From Cladorrhinum sp. PSN259 (lineage: Eukaryota > Ascomycota > Sordariomycetes > Sordariales > Podosporaceae): a stretch of 64,000 nucleotides of DNA. Below, in pieces: positions 37,438 to 49,751 of this stretch. The stretch lies in the NCBI GenBank assembly GCA_033725935.1, contig MU867063.1:124001-188000 (forward strand). The letters are read 5' to 3'. The notes below the pieces were generated by a model that did not search any database, was not told the origin of the DNA, and saw only the letters and a list, made by a program, of their open reading frames with translations. The position numbers were made by a program, and so were the translations under genes. Every line of letters begins with the position of its first letter. Position 1 is the stretch's first letter.

Positions 37438-38565
37438 ACTAAAAGTTATGGGGCTTGAGGGGAAATGGGGAGACAATTAAAATATCTCCTTGTTTGTTGA
37501 GCGTACCGCGCGGGATTGCTGGTTCAGGGTTTTGGGTTGGGGGCATTAGGCTTTCTTCTTTTTATTTTTCCCCACTTCCTTCTGGTTTTGTTTTCGGAAG
37601 TTTACCGCCTCGTTTCGTTTTGTTATGTCTAATCAAGTGTATACTCTGTCTTACTCAGCTATGCTCATTGTTTTGTTTTGTCGTTATGATTTTTCCATTT
37701 CTTCGTTTTTCTACTTGGTCAATTCGCCACGTGCGCCTTTTTTTCGTTTCTCTTCTAGGTGAAAGGTTGGGACAACGATGGGACACGATGGGATGGGATA
37801 GCAGCCGCTGAAAAGAAAGATGGGCGAGAGCGAAGCAACTGAGTTCAGGATTTGTGAGATACAGGAGGGATATCTTTGATGGCTAGTTAACTTAGTTACT
37901 TTTTGTTTTCAACTGGATGTAGTTTTAGTTATACGTTTGTGGGAACTGTGATGGACCAATCAATGTTTCACGAAAATTTATAAGCTCGCGAAGTATGTCA
38001 GTGATGCGAATCTTAAAAAAATTAAAATTTGTACATATGCTGAATAAGTCCTTGACGATCTGCTCTGGCTGAAGGGCAGGCGGTTGATTTATGGGGTCTA
38101 CAGACTACCTCATGAGTGTTCAATAAAAACAACGAAGATAGCATGTATATGGGACAACCCCAAAGCCATACGTACATGGTAAGCTAGCTTACTTAATTAT
38201 ATCTATTTTTGAGAAACTCTTGGATTCCTCGTGTGTCCATAACAGCATATAAAAGAGAAGCCATACACAGAATGCAACCCAACACCGCCGACGACATATA
38301 AACCGGTCCATCATACCTCCGATACTCATAGAATAAAATAGACTTCTTCAAAGCTTTCCGAACTGATCGAGTACCTAACACTTCCCCAATCTTCAAATGC
38401 CAAAGAAGCCAGAAAGATAGGGAAATGTCTAAAACCTCCCATTTCCATTCCAAAAGAAGCAAAGCACCAATGAAAAGTATTTATAAAGTCGTAACCCATG
38501 AATCACCCTGGAACGTCACTATACCGTGTGTAACTCCCGCCACACATTCCCCATCCCCTTGACAT
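37438..38565. other. Convergent 3' regions, SPT16 / ATG7
   Basis: About 1.1 kb between stop codons. It is T-rich after SPT16 and AT-rich before ATG7. It contains a minus-strand open frame (38476-38193) with a hydrophobic, membrane-protein-like translation but no usable start, described under findings. Confidence 0.6.
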
Positions 38566-40827
38566 CTAGAGCAAAATACCCTCCCCTTCCTCGCCATCCA
38601 AACCCTCATCCTCACTCCAGTCAACATCAGCAGCCGCCAACTCGGCCTTCCTCTGCACCTCAGCGAGTCCGCTCAACTCGGCAACGTAATCCCGACTCTC
38701 CAAGGCCTTCTTAACGAACGCCCAGCCCTCATCATTGTAAGCCGACAGGATCGGCTTACTGCACGCGCTGCACTGAGTAAAAGATTTACCGCTGATCTTG
38801 AGATTATCCCAGTTGGCAAGGAACCCGCGGATCTGGTGAGGGACAATGCCCAAGGGGTGATCGGGAGGGTCCCGCTCATAGTGACCCCCGGCGGAAGCAA
38901 CTGGTGCTGGAGCATGCTGCTTTTTAGGATGCTGAAGAATGCTGGTGAAGAGTTCGACTAACAACGCTGATGCGATAGCCGCCACTCCCGGTCGGGTAAC
39001 GGTGCATTGCTGGTCCAGTGTCTGATCTTTCATTGACTGTCAGATGTTTAATTAGCGCAATTTTCACGGACACTTGTGAGAGGTCAGTTCTTACATCAGC
39101 TGCAACGACAACATCATTGCAGAAGTAGCAGCCGAGAGTGTCCTCCGTGCCATCCTCTGGCAATGCGCCGTGTCGCATCACGACATATGTATCGAAGCCG
39201 AGCGCAGCATTCAACACAATCTTGTTTGAAGCCTTGCCCATGACTGTTGGCAGCCACCTAGATTCACGAGTATCCATGAGTAGGAATACGGCGTCATGAG
39301 CGTCAATCAGGGCCTGTAGCTTCTCAAAGTTCTCCTTCACCTTGGCCTCTTCCCTAACTGGATGACCCAACATGGGAACAGACAGAACATGCCCCTCGGC
39401 GTCAACACCTGGGTAGATCTTCTTAAGCGCTTCCGCAGCACGGATTGCCTTGGGTTGACCGCCATTCATGCAGTCCTCGAACTCGAATAAAGGCTGCCGT
39501 ACGGGGTTCGAAAATGATACGGACCCGTAGTCGACAAATGTTATCTTCCTCACACCCCAACCCATCAGATTCCTGGAAACGTAGCTTCCAAGCGTTCCTG
39601 CACCTAGCAAAAGACATCTGGTATTCTTGATCGTATCAAGCTCAAGGGTTGGCGCCAGTCGCCACTTCATCAACTTCAAATTGAGATCAACCGCTTGGTC
39701 GGCCAATCTGGTGGGATCCATATACTCAGCCAGGTTGGCAACCCGGGCGCTCACCTTCCCTTGCGCATTCCTCTCCCAGCCCGTAACATCTGGCATCTTT
39801 TTCAACTCGATGCTGTCGGCCAAATCCACCGACAATGGAAGAATAATACTTCGTGCCTCGTGTCGCCGGGGTTGAGTGTCACGATAGCACAGGATCTGAA
39901 CCTTATTGAGTCGATATCGGTGTGAAATGAGAACCAGGAGGTTTCGGAGCGGCCATGATGGGTACTCTGGGTAATTCGAAGGATCCACGAATGCGACGTA
40001 TCGATCCTCCTCTGGAACGTTGTTGAAGAAGCCAGTCTCGAAGTCCCTGAGCGCGCCAATCTGCCACCTATAACCAATTTCGGGAGCAGTATCGTCGACT
40101 GGGTGTCGCCCTGATGTATCCTCTCCTCGTAACTTCTTGGCAAGGAAGAATCCATGCTCCTTTTCGTTACTAACGACATACCGCCATGTTCCGACTGCTT
40201 CGACCAGTGCGGTGCTTTCCTTGGAGTTCAGTCGTCCAACATCGCCAGTTCTCTTCCACTGAGGGTTTGAGTGGAGGGCCGGAAATGCGAAATGGTAGAA
40301 AAGTTTGTACTTTTTGAGATCGGCATACGAGAGGATCAGAAATGACGAGAGGAGTGAGGGCAGAGAGTAAATGGTGCCGTCTTGGATGGCTTCCCAGATC
40401 TGACACACAGTTAGTTAGCAAGTCGCGGAGCAGGGAGCTTCGGAGACACCCACCTGTCTGGCAGCATCCTGGAGGATTGCCTTTTTATCTGCATTTCTAA
40501 ACTCTTCGATGGTGTTGAAATTCTTGATGTAGCCCTTAGCTCGGCTTGTATTTACTGGGATGCTGCCTCGCTCGTTAGGATCGCAAACCAGACCAGCGCA
40601 CTAGGCTGACTGGATTATTTGACTTACTCCTTGCTTGTGAGGGCATTTCCAAGGATCTGCATCCGTGTGCTCTGCTCAGGAGCGGCTTGAGCGCGGGGTT
40701 CGTAGAGGCCGAGAATCGGTCTGGCCGAGGAATCCAGCTTGTCATGATCGAGTTTGGAGGAGAATAAGGCCGAGTAAAAAGGCAGCTCAATCTCGGAAGA
40801 GAAAGGCGAAAATTTGAGGTCAGCCAT
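38566..40827 (-). CDS. atg7: Ubiquitin-like activating enzyme E1, autophagy protein ATG7
   Basis: ATG7 adenylates the ubiquitin-like proteins Atg8 and Atg12 and passes them to Atg3 and Atg10, driving autophagosome formation in the cytosol. Exons 40827-40628, 40562-40454, 40399-39095 and 39036-38566 (introns 65, 54 and 58 nt) give 694 residues. The N-terminal domain opens MADLKFSPFSSEIELPFYSA and includes RAKGYIKNFNTIEEFRNADK. The adenylation domain has the nucleotide loop GAGTLG at 369-374 followed by RKITFVDYGSVSFSNPVRQ, a zinc-site CYFCND pair, and the catalytic cysteine Cys549 in TLDQQCTVTRPG. The C-terminus is acidic (DVDWSEDEGLDGEEGEG), as in fungal Atg7. The second intron acceptor (GGCAG at 40563-40567) was chosen because the nearer AG gives a stop. 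Divergent from the dCMP deaminase gene. Confidence 0.96.
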
Positions 40828-41573
40828 GACCTTTGTAGTTGAAGTGGTACCTTGTTTGGTAAGTATCCGTTGTAGTTATTGATGGGAAAGATTGTAAGAT
40901 TCCAAAAACGTCGCTTCCAGGCGATTTACGGACAAAACCGTCGTCTAAGTTAAGGATATTGTAGTTGCTCGAGATCACAAAAGTTCGACGAGGTTCCTGG
41001 CGATTGTGAAGAACGGCTTTGTTTCAGTAACGGAATAAGAGTTGAATGACTCAAATAGCGGACCGTGTTGAAGACGGGGCTTTCTCAAGCGTGTGTACAG
41101 AAACAGAAACAGGAACAGAACAAGTCCAAATTCCAATTCTCGGGTCAGCTGCGGTGTGTCATTCCGTGGTGATGACCAATACCAGGCTGCTGTCAGCAGA
41201 TTCGAAGGATTTCCGAGTTGGTTCTCATATAACAACAAGAGGTAGTTGCGGGTGAGATGGGAAGGGTACCTGAGCGGGGAGCTCCTCAAGCTCCGGTCAG
41301 ATGCCCCGCACTCTGCAGCCTGCAGCTGATGTCTCTCAGTATCTGGGAGCGAGCTGACCCCGCCATCTTCAGGGCGGCACGACCCTCCGGCAGATCTCCG
41401 GATGAAATTGCGAGCGCCAAGTTTCTGTCACGTTAAGACACTAAAGTGGCTGCAGATAAACGCGTGTTTCGGGCTGGGATCGCGTCTCACAAGTAAGGAA
41501 CTCATAGAGCTTATTTTCCAGTTAATTTTCGGTTAAGGCCCATTATCAAACCCACTCTCAAATATAGAATAAA
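40828..41573. other. Divergent intergenic region, ATG7 / dCMP deaminase
   Basis: About 0.75 kb between start codons, holding both promoters. No gene is seen. Confidence 0.6.
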
Positions 41574-42814
41574 ATGTTTATCGGCATCTGTGGAAGTAAA
41601 CAACCCCCTTTTTTTGTGAAATCTGACCCCTTTTCACTTACATTTCCCCCCCTTCCGTCATAGGTATCTGCGCCGGCAAGCGCACCATTGCCAGCTACTT
41701 GACCGAACACCACGGTTTCACTCACCTCTACTTGGATTCCAACACATCCTCATCCTCATCACAAGATGACACCCCGTACACCTCCAACTCAAGCGCAGAC
41801 TCCTCGGCTCTCATCCGGTCTGCTCCTCAACGCAACAACACATTCCCAACCCCAACAGCCCTCCTGGACCACGTAACCAGCAACTGGCAATCCCGCTTCG
41901 TAACAACAGACATCCCCTCCTCCGACATCCTCACCCTCTACTCCCGCAGACCCTTCTTTCTGCTAATCTCAGTCGACGCACCAGTCCTTACCCGCTTCAA
42001 ACGGTACCAATCCCGTCACAAGAACAACGACAACGACAACGACTCCTTGCCACCTTCCCTAGAGGCATTCATCTCTCTGTCCGACAAGAACCTCTACTCG
42101 CCCGGCCCATCCAACCTGCAATCCCTAATCTCTTCAGCCTCGATCCAGCTCCTCAACACCTCCCCCTCTTTATCTCACCTCTACGCAACGCTCGGCAATT
42201 TGGACCTCCTGAACCCCTTGCGCCTCCGCCCTTCCTGGGACGCATACTTCATGTCCCTGGCCGGCCTGGCAGCCCAGCGCTCAAACTGCATGAAGCGCCG
42301 CGTGGGCTGCGTGATAATCACAAACTCCAACCGCGTCATCTCGACGGGGTACAACGGCACACCCAGGGGTCTGAGGAACTGCGCAGACGGGGGCTGTAAA
42401 CGATGCAACTCCAACACGCTGGCGCTCGAGACGTGCCTGTGCCTCCACGCCGAAGAAAATGCCCTGCTGGAAGCGGGGAGAGAAAGAGTAAGGGAAGGCG
42501 CGGTGCTCTACTGCGATACCTGCCCTTGCTTGACGTGCAGCATCAAGATTGTGCAGGTGGGGATTAAAGAAGTGGTGTATAATCAGGGGTACAGCATGGA
42601 CAGGGACACTGCCGAGGTTTTCAAGGAGGGGGGTGTCAAACTAAGGCAGTTTGTGCCTGTGAGTTTTTTTGTTTTTTTTTTTAGTTTTTTTCCCCTTCTT
42701 CTACATTACGTTGTGTTTTACGGGTAATATTCTGACTGACACAAAAATTTTTGGTTTACAAAAACATAGCCAGCAAACGGATTGATTCATTTGGAAAAGT
42801 TGGATCTGAAGTAA
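41574..42814 (+). CDS. Deoxycytidylate (dCMP) deaminase
   Basis: It deaminates dCMP to dUMP, supplying substrate for thymidylate synthase. Exons 41574-41595, 41664-42658 and 42770-42814 (introns 68 and 111 nt) give 353 residues. As in fungal Dcd1 there is an N-terminal P-loop-like segment, GICGSICAGKRT (4-15), and then a kinase-like region carrying a Ser/Asn-rich insert near 34-66 and an Asn/Asp run near 128-134. The C-terminal zinc-dependent deaminase domain has HAEE (His269, Glu271) and CPCLTC (Cys296, Cys299), with the dCMP-type VGCVIITNSNRVISTGYNGTPRGLRNC upstream. The first exon of 22 nt is needed to supply the ATG and the start of the P-loop. The third exon encodes only 14 residues ending LEKLDLK. 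Family membership is clear; the P-loop's role in fungal enzymes is not settled. Confidence 0.93.
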
Positions 42815-44078
42815 AGAAATAATTATTTATATTCAGGGCGTTGGGAGGAGTATTTAGAGTATATAATACCAAGGATTTTAGACAACAAACAAGTGATATC
42901 TATACAGTTCCACAAAAAGCAAGGTAGACTAGATTGCTTGAAAAGAAGAGTGATATTACTGAGCACATACCCAGCATTCCCGAGGTACATGTGATTACTA
43001 TATCAAATGAAGATACAACACTCGATGGCGGAGAAACCCAAAAACACCAAGAATCTGACAGACACAGAGAGTGAATAACCATCATCATTCAACTTTCTTT
43101 ATCCGGTTTTTGGTATGTATCATCGCCAACTTCCACTGTTAAAATCCTCCCGGTGGAGTCAAAACCGGCTCCTTCGGGAACTGTGGATTTCACTCATGTG
43201 CACCGTCCGACCGTTCAGTGGAGAGTTTATGCAGGCACCAAGATTAAACTAAATAAGCCTACTGGATGGTGTTTGAAAATAACTCCTTGGGGTTATCATT
43301 ACCAGTTCACCGTTTATTCAGATCAAAACAAGTTGCGACGAAAAACATATAATATAGATCACGACCAAACAAGTTGTTCCAATTGATGGAGGTATCAAAT
43401 AGTTATTAAGATAAAAAGAAAAAGGCGTGCAACAAAGACACACGAAAATAAAAAAAGTTAATAGAGTTTTCCCCAGATTCCCCCTTTCTTTAACTATCTC
43501 TCCTCTCCCCTCATGGGGAAACCTAGCTGAAAACTCCAGGTAGAAAATGGCCCATTTTATGTGAAGACACAAACAAAGTGTTGTGTTCCAATTATGTGAA
43601 AATAGGTAGGGTTTTTGGATCGATGACGATTGATGATTGAGTATTATTGTTGGTTGTTGGTCGTCGCTTTTGTTTCCCTCCCATATCCCTGGTTCCGTGT
43701 GGTTATTTGTCCTGATGTTCCAAATCGCATAAAACCCGGCCGAGAATAAGAGAGAAAAACAAAAACTGGCGAAATTTTCTGGCTGGCTTTGTCGGACAAA
43801 ACAACAAAGGGGGGTATATCGTTCGTCTCAAGTCGTGGTTCCGTCGGTCCATCATCGGTCGATCCGAAAAAAGCTTTCCTCCTCCCACTTCCATTCTCCC
43901 TCCACCCCCCCGCCCCTTTCCTATGATTCCTTCATGATCCCAAAAATCTTCCCAATCTGAGATTCATCTTGCTGCTTTCCTCTCAATCATTAACGTATCA
44001 TGTCGGATCCCTATGTCGTACTATCCCACCCCGTTTCAACTCCGTATAAGAAAAGCAGATGGCGTTATAGTGGTGCAT
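42815..44078. other. Convergent intergenic region downstream of dCMP deaminase
   Basis: About 1.3 kb between two stop codons. A 77-codon plus-strand frame at 43153 starts with GTG and shows no domain. No gene is supported. Confidence 0.55.
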
Positions 44079-44249
44079 TTAAACAACGGCAGAGCGTCTC
44101 TCCCTACGAGCGACAAGCTTCTTGTAGCCAAACAAGAAGATGAGACCGAAACCGACAACGCCGACAATGCAGAAGACGACCATGACACCGGCATTTTTGG
44201 CGGGCCAGTTGCTGCGCTTGGCGAGCTGAGAGTAGGCGATAGCGGGCAT
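44079..44249 (-). CDS. Small single-helix membrane protein, function unknown
   Basis: A single-exon frame of 56 residues starts MPAIAYSQLAKRSNWPAKNA, is followed by one strong transmembrane segment (about 20-41, VMVVFCIVGVVGFGLIFLF) and ends in a basic tail (YKKLVARRERRSAVV). Codon third positions are mostly C or G, like the proven genes here and unlike the flanking DNA. The ATG is preceded by CAAA on its strand, a favourable fungal context. The hydrophilic N-terminus followed by a helix and a Lys/Arg-rich end suggests a small organelle-membrane protein. I do not recognise a named family. It lies alone between the dCMP deaminase and the LPMO gene, convergent with the former. Confidence 0.7.
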   Translation of the reverse strand: MPAIAYSQLAKRSNWPAKNAGVMVVFCIVGVVGFGLIFLFGYKKLVARRERRSAVV

Positions 44250-46418
44250 TTTGAGGGATGAGGGTGTTGTGATGAGAGATTAGAGGTTACTGGAGATGTG
44301 AGGTCAGTCAATTGACTCGTGAGAGAAGGAAATGAATGGAAAGCAAAAAAGGCTCATGCAGATACGGGTGGTGGTGAAGGGGTAAATGGGTGTAGTGTGA
44401 AGGGGATCTGACAGCTTGGCGCCGGCAATTGAGCCGCTTGGCTTCCGTCATTCGCACGCTTGGCGACAACGGCGTTGTTGATGGCTTGAAAACGGTCCAA
44501 ACAAATAATTGAGTTGCGGGCGGGCTTACAGTCTAAATTGACGACGGAGAGGTCGGGGTATTATGAGAATGTATCACAAATGACCCGAGAGAGACAAGAG
44601 TCCTGCTAGCAGCGACGGAGAAAAGGCTGATTTAGGGAGTATAAGGTAGGTAGGTATTGAGGTGGTGAGATGGCGAGGCAGGTGAACAACACAAGACTGT
44701 TTTATGGAGGTTGGACAATTGGAGTCGGCTGATTAGGGGTCTTGAGGCTGGCAAGTCGTCTCCGGGGGAATAAAATTGTCGAGTGAGGTTGAAGAAGGGA
44801 GGAGGAGAGGGAAAGGGAAAAAAGAGCAAGAAATCAAAAACTCGGCGGGCTGGGGGAGTGAAGCAGACAAAATAATCCCGGTTGTGGGGGCACGCAAACG
44901 ACAAAGCTTGGCCACCACCCGGAGAGCCACGGAAACGGCCTTGCAAGGTACCTCGAACGTCTTCTCTTTTCCCGGCCTAGGTTACTGCTACCTCAGGTGC
45001 GCGAATTTCTGGGCGCAAGCAGGGATCTCCAGGCCACGACTCGCGCCTCTCTTTGCAAGCTATCGCTCGAATTGATGTGCACTCGCGGGAACGCGCGGGA
45101 ATTTGCCGGGGATGGGGAATTGGGGAAAGAGAGCATCATCGTGGATGGGTGCATTGCATGAACTGTCAAAACTGGTGGGCACTCACCCGGTGGGCTGTTT
45201 TTGTTTGTTGCCTCGATTGTGATCTGGCGGGCAGATCCACGTTGGCAAGTCGTGATGTTGTTAGCAGTTAGACCTGCAGAACAGCCAATGCCATGCGGCA
45301 AGGAATCTTGGCTCGTTGAGGCAAAGATGGCACAGCTCCGAATTGGCGGGTGTTGAGTGGAGCTGAAGGTGCAAGATGCAAGGCCCAGAGAGCAGGAAGG
45401 ATTATGTTCCCTGTTTTTGCCTTGGCGGGTGGGGAATTCTGTGCTGGTCCGTCCGAGCTCAACGTACCTAGGTTCTTGGATGGTGCCCCAGTGACCACTA
45501 CCTCGCTCGATCCTCACTGTGTACCTTCCACAGCTCCCGTCCTGACAGCCCTCAATCTCGCGCTTCGCGTTTGAGAGCTTCTCACCGCGCCTAATGCCCG
45601 GCCTCCCTCTCTTTCCTGATCAGCAAAGCATAAACTCAACGGCAAGGATAAAATTATATTCAAAATCAACTGAACTCGTCCTGCAATTGCCTTCAATGTC
45701 GGATCCGAGAGTGGTCATACCCGAACACAAGTGTGAAGTGACACTTGCATATTACCCCTCAGATCTCATACAGGGTGCCGCCACACATGGTACAAGTCTG
45801 CAGAATTCAAGATGTCTCACACACCGCTTTTGCTAGATTTGGGATTTCCGTTGTGTAATACACTCAGCAGATACCGAAGACACCGAAACAAAACAAAAAG
45901 GCTGGAGATGCGGTGCTCTAGTTATTTTGCCCTGACTAGCTGTGGCGGCCAGGCACGACCAAACACTCCACTGGGACTTTATGTGCCTGGCTCGTGCTCC
46001 GTGTGCATCGCATGGTGATGCATGCAACCTTTTCCGAAGCTTCCACAGCTTCCACGACATGCACTCTGCAGTGTGTGGGTACCGCCTTTTGTCTTGGGGC
46101 GAGAGCTGCCGAGCACTCACACCGTCAGTATTGGGATGACTCAGGCTATCCCGAAGAACGGATCTCCCTTTTTTGGTTATCGTGCCTCTGCTGGTGAGAA
46201 CGTGGTATGTCCTGGTATTGATGCCAATGTATGTATGTACAGCTTCAAGTCTTCTTCCCCATCCCTTCTTCCTTCTCACATTCCCTTTCCACCCTCAAAC
46301 AGTCTTTGGACTGTGCCCTGAGAAAAAACATCAGAGAGATGGGCTCCCCTGACTATGATTGCTCCCTACCCCTTGCCTTCCATAAAGTCCAAAGAAAAAA
46401 CTTGTCCTCCATATCCAT
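44250..46418. other. 2.2 kb between small membrane protein start and LPMO stop
   Basis: It contains the promoter of the small membrane protein gene and the 3' flank of the LPMO gene. Open frames (for example 45517-44993 minus) are short and lack domains. I see no gene. Confidence 0.55.
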
Positions 46419-47279
46419 TTAACACGAAATGGGCGCGGGGCCGGGGACGTTGTAGGGCTTGCCGTTGTTGTCGGGCTGACCGGTAAGGCCGTAGATGCTG
46501 GTCTGGATTCCGGGGTCGTTTTGCTGATACGCACCGGGGAAGCTGACGGTCTGGGATGGCGTGAAGGAGCCGGATCCAGAAACATTGATTTGGGCACAGG
46601 ACTGGTAGAACTGGGCCTGGTTGGGCTTGCTAGCCGAGTGAAGGGCGAGAGTCTCGACACGGAGGAGATATTGGCCCGGAGCAATGCACTGAGGAAGGTT
46701 GAAATAAACCCAGCCGTTGTTCTGGATCATGGTATCAACACCCCACTTGCGGCTGTTGGTGTCGAAACCCTCGTGCCAAATCTTGAACCTGTTTGATGGA
46801 CAAGTTAGCTAGCTGCATGATACAACAATCCATCCATGAGCCAACATACCACTTGAGGCCTGTGACGCCAGTGGTGGCAGCATTGTCAACCTTTGCAAGG
46901 TATGCCTGTATAGGTCCCTTGTGGGACTTTGCGATCGGGTTGTCAACGTCGTTGGCGAACTGAGCACCGCCGATGACATGACCCCAGTAAGCACCGAGCC
47001 TATCACCGGACTTGACGCTGATGACCGTGTTGGACCTGCTGCCAGACTGACCACAGATGATTCCCTGGTCGTTCACATTCTGAATAGGGTTGTTGTTGTT
47101 GGGCGCCCGGATACCAGTCAGCTGCCCCTGGTCTTTTCCATTGACTGAGAGTTTCTATGGTTGGTGTTAGCTGAGCTCTGCCAAGCTTCTCCTGATATGG
47201 AAACACAAACCTGGAAGATGGTATGAGCCTCAACGGCGGACAGGCCATAGGCCAAGAGGGAGACGAGGGAGAACTTCAT
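46419..47279 (-). CDS. AA9 lytic polysaccharide monooxygenase (former GH61)
   Basis: This is a secreted copper enzyme that oxidatively cleaves cellulose or related glucans. Exons 47279-47211, 47154-46850 and 46788-46419 (introns 56 and 61 nt) give 247 residues. An 18-residue signal peptide (MKFSLVSLLAYGLSAVEA) is followed directly by His19, which becomes the N-terminal copper-brace histidine. The second copper histidine lies in NPIAKSHKGP and the axial tyrosine in QAQFYQSCAQINV. Other AA9 marks include LKWFKIWHEGF, NNGWVYFNLPQCIAPGQYLLRVE and the terminal GPAPISC. There is no CBM1 or linker, so it is a single-domain enzyme. C1 or C4 selectivity cannot be told by eye. A TATA-like sequence lies about 90 bp upstream. 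Expression is likely induced on plant biomass, as for related genes; this is inference. Confidence 0.96.
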
Positions 47280-48916
47280 GGTTGCTTGAATATGGTCCGG
47301 GGAGATCTCGCGTCGCCTTGATGCGACTCTGACAAGCAACCGTCACTGCTGGGTGGCCATCCCTCGTGGTATTTATATTATTTTCGAGCTCCCCAACCCG
47401 TCTGTGCTCGTCCGAGAAAGGCACCGAGTTCCTAAATCCTGGACAAGTCAAGACCTCCAAGTATATTGTGCATGACGGCATCTTTGTTCCAGCGACGGGA
47501 TGGGAGGTGTCCAAAGGTGGCTTGCAGCGGCCGGTAGTCAGAAAATCGCGGGGCCCCGGACTTTTCGTTGGAGCCCAATTTATTCAGATAAACTGGGGTT
47601 ATATTGCACACCTCGTTTCGCGGTAAATGGGGTTGAACAGCAGCACGCAATGAGCCCTCAGCAGCATCAATGCCGTTCCAGTCCAGGTGGTCGGTCACTT
47701 TAGGCAGTATCCCGCCCCAGTCACCTGAAGTCCAAATAAGGACAAGCCGGAGCACTTCCCATTTCGGCCGACTGACGAATCACTGTCTGTGTACCTTGGT
47801 CGATCAAATAACGAGCCTTACTAGGGCATATCGAGCCTCGTCTGCAATGCCACCGAGCTGAACCATGGGTGGGATCCGAGATTCCGAGACGGAGAAACCC
47901 ATCCTCTGGGCTAACCGAGTGGGAGGCTAGATGGCTGCGATTGACGGAAGATGATGAAAAGGAGTCAAGAAAACCCGGGAATTTCTTGCCGTCGCAATAA
48001 GGGGGCCCATGCAAATGGTGGTGTTGTTGGTCAGGCAGTCATGCTCGTGGTGATCCGATGCGGAAGGCGAGAGAAGAAGAACTTTCAGGCAGATAGTTGA
48101 CATTCCAAAGGATACCTGGGTCATCTAGAGTCAGGATTCATGGTGCAGGTGTGCTAGAGCGTCCAGCGGTTGGTGGTGGGAAATGATTGATCCCACGTTT
48201 TGAAGCACAGTCAGGTGCGGTTTCCATCATATCATCCTAGGAGCGGAGGTCTACAGAGTTCTGGAAGCAATCAGAGCAACAATCACTAATGACCTACCAG
48301 ACTCGGTTCTAATGTCAAATAGAACATAGCTCGAGCCCTTTTGATGGCGCTGGCCATCAGGAGAGTCGTCTTACACAGGTCGAACTTTGTCTTTGTAAAT
48401 GTCGAAGCCGTTGGATGTTTACTACAGTGTCACAATATATACAATCGCTTCGTTGCCGATTGCCCTGATTTACACCTGAACAAGTTTGCCGAGCTCAATC
48501 TCGAGGCTGCAAGTGAAAAAAAGGCCACAGCCAGAGCATGATCAAATCTAGGTTTATCGAGAGGTCAAGATAGAGATGCTTGGCAATGCTGATGATGGAG
48601 GGATGATGGCGGCGCCGTTTGTCAAACGGTCAAGCCAAGCGAGGCTCGAGCTTCAAAGCTGCCAAAACCCCGGTTAAACGAATAAACCGAGCTTAGCCCC
48701 GGCTTTGACCAATCAATCCCCCCCAATTGTCAGAGCAGGGTGGATCGTGCACGATTGAGTGGTGGGAGCTCTGTGCAATCGCCAATCGCCAATTGATTGA
48801 CGACGACGAGGAACAACGAAACCAGCTCGACGACGACGTCAAGTCCACCCCCACCAATTCCTTCGCCGCCTCGCCGCCGTCACCACCCCTCGACAGCGCC
48901 GTCGAATCAAAGAGCC
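47280..48916. other. Divergent intergenic region, LPMO / NUO-24
   Basis: About 1.6 kb holding the LPMO promoter (TATA-like site listed separately) and, on the right, the promoter and leader of the complex I gene. No gene is seen. Confidence 0.6.
47371..47377 (-). promoter_or_regulatory. TATA-like box of the LPMO gene
   Basis: The minus strand reads TATAAAT here, 92-98 bp before the LPMO ATG. That spacing leaves room for a short leader, as is common for strongly inducible secreted-enzyme genes. Confidence 0.45.
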
Positions 48917-49751
48917 ATGGCGAGCAAGCTGGCCCCCATCTTCCGGACTGCCGTACGGTCGGCGAGCAGGGCATCATCACGGCCCCTCCAGTCCCGCGCA
49001 CTCACCATCTCAGCGAGGAAACAGAGCGACGTGCTAGTGGTGCACCGCAACACCGACAACAACAACCCAAACATCCCCTTCAAGTTCACCGAGGAGAATG
49101 AGAAGATTATCACCGAGGTCCTCAAGCGGTACCCTCCCCAGTACAAGAAGGCCGCCGTCATGCCCCTCCTCGACATCGGCCAGAGACAGCACGGTTTCAC
49201 CAGCATTAGCGTCATGAACGAGGTTGCCCGCATCCTGGAGATGCCCCCTCAGCGTGTCTATGAAGTTGCTTCTTTCTACACCATGTACAACAGAACCCCC
49301 GTGGGCAAGTTTCACGTTCAGGCCTGCACGACGGTATATATTCCCACTATTTTCTCATCAAGCTATCTGGAAGCTAACTTGTTCCGTTAAAAAGACCCCC
49401 TGCCAGCTCGGTGGCTGCGGCAGCGACGTCATAGTCAAGGCGATCAAGGAGCACTTGGGCATCAAGCAGGGCGAGACCACCAAGGACGGTCTCTTCACTT
49501 TTATTGAGGTCGAATGTCTCGGCGCCTGCGTTAATGCGCCCATGGTTCAGATCAACGACGAATACTACGAGGATTTGACTCCCGAGACCATCAAGTCTCT
49601 GCTTACCGCTCTCAAGGAAAGCGTGAACGACCCAAGCAAGGCTCCCAAGCCTGGCCCGGTCAGCGGAAGAGATACGTGCGAGAACCTCGGTGGGTTGACG
49701 AATTTGACAAGCGAGCCTTGGGGTACTGAGACTACAAGGGAGGATTTGTAA
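48917..49751 (+). CDS. nuo-24: NADH:ubiquinone oxidoreductase 24 kDa subunit (complex I)
   Basis: This is the [2Fe-2S] N1a subunit (NUOE/NDUFV2 family) of the NADH-oxidising module of mitochondrial complex I. Exons 48917-49333 and 49395-49751 (61-nt intron) give 257 residues. The N-terminus, MASKLAPIFRTAVRSASRASSR, is Arg/Ser/Ala-rich with no acidic residue, a typical mitochondrial presequence. The cluster ligands are Cys137 and Cys142 (ACTTTPC, spanning the splice site) and Cys180 and Cys184 (VECLGACVNAP). The upstream frame is open but has no earlier ATG. The length fits the fungal family. The tail after PKPGPVSGRDTCENLGGLTNL is the usual fungal C-terminal extension. Confidence 0.96.

Noticed and set aside
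43153..43386. 77-codon plus-strand frame after the dCMP deaminase gene
   Set aside because: GTG start, no family resemblance and no splice partner found.
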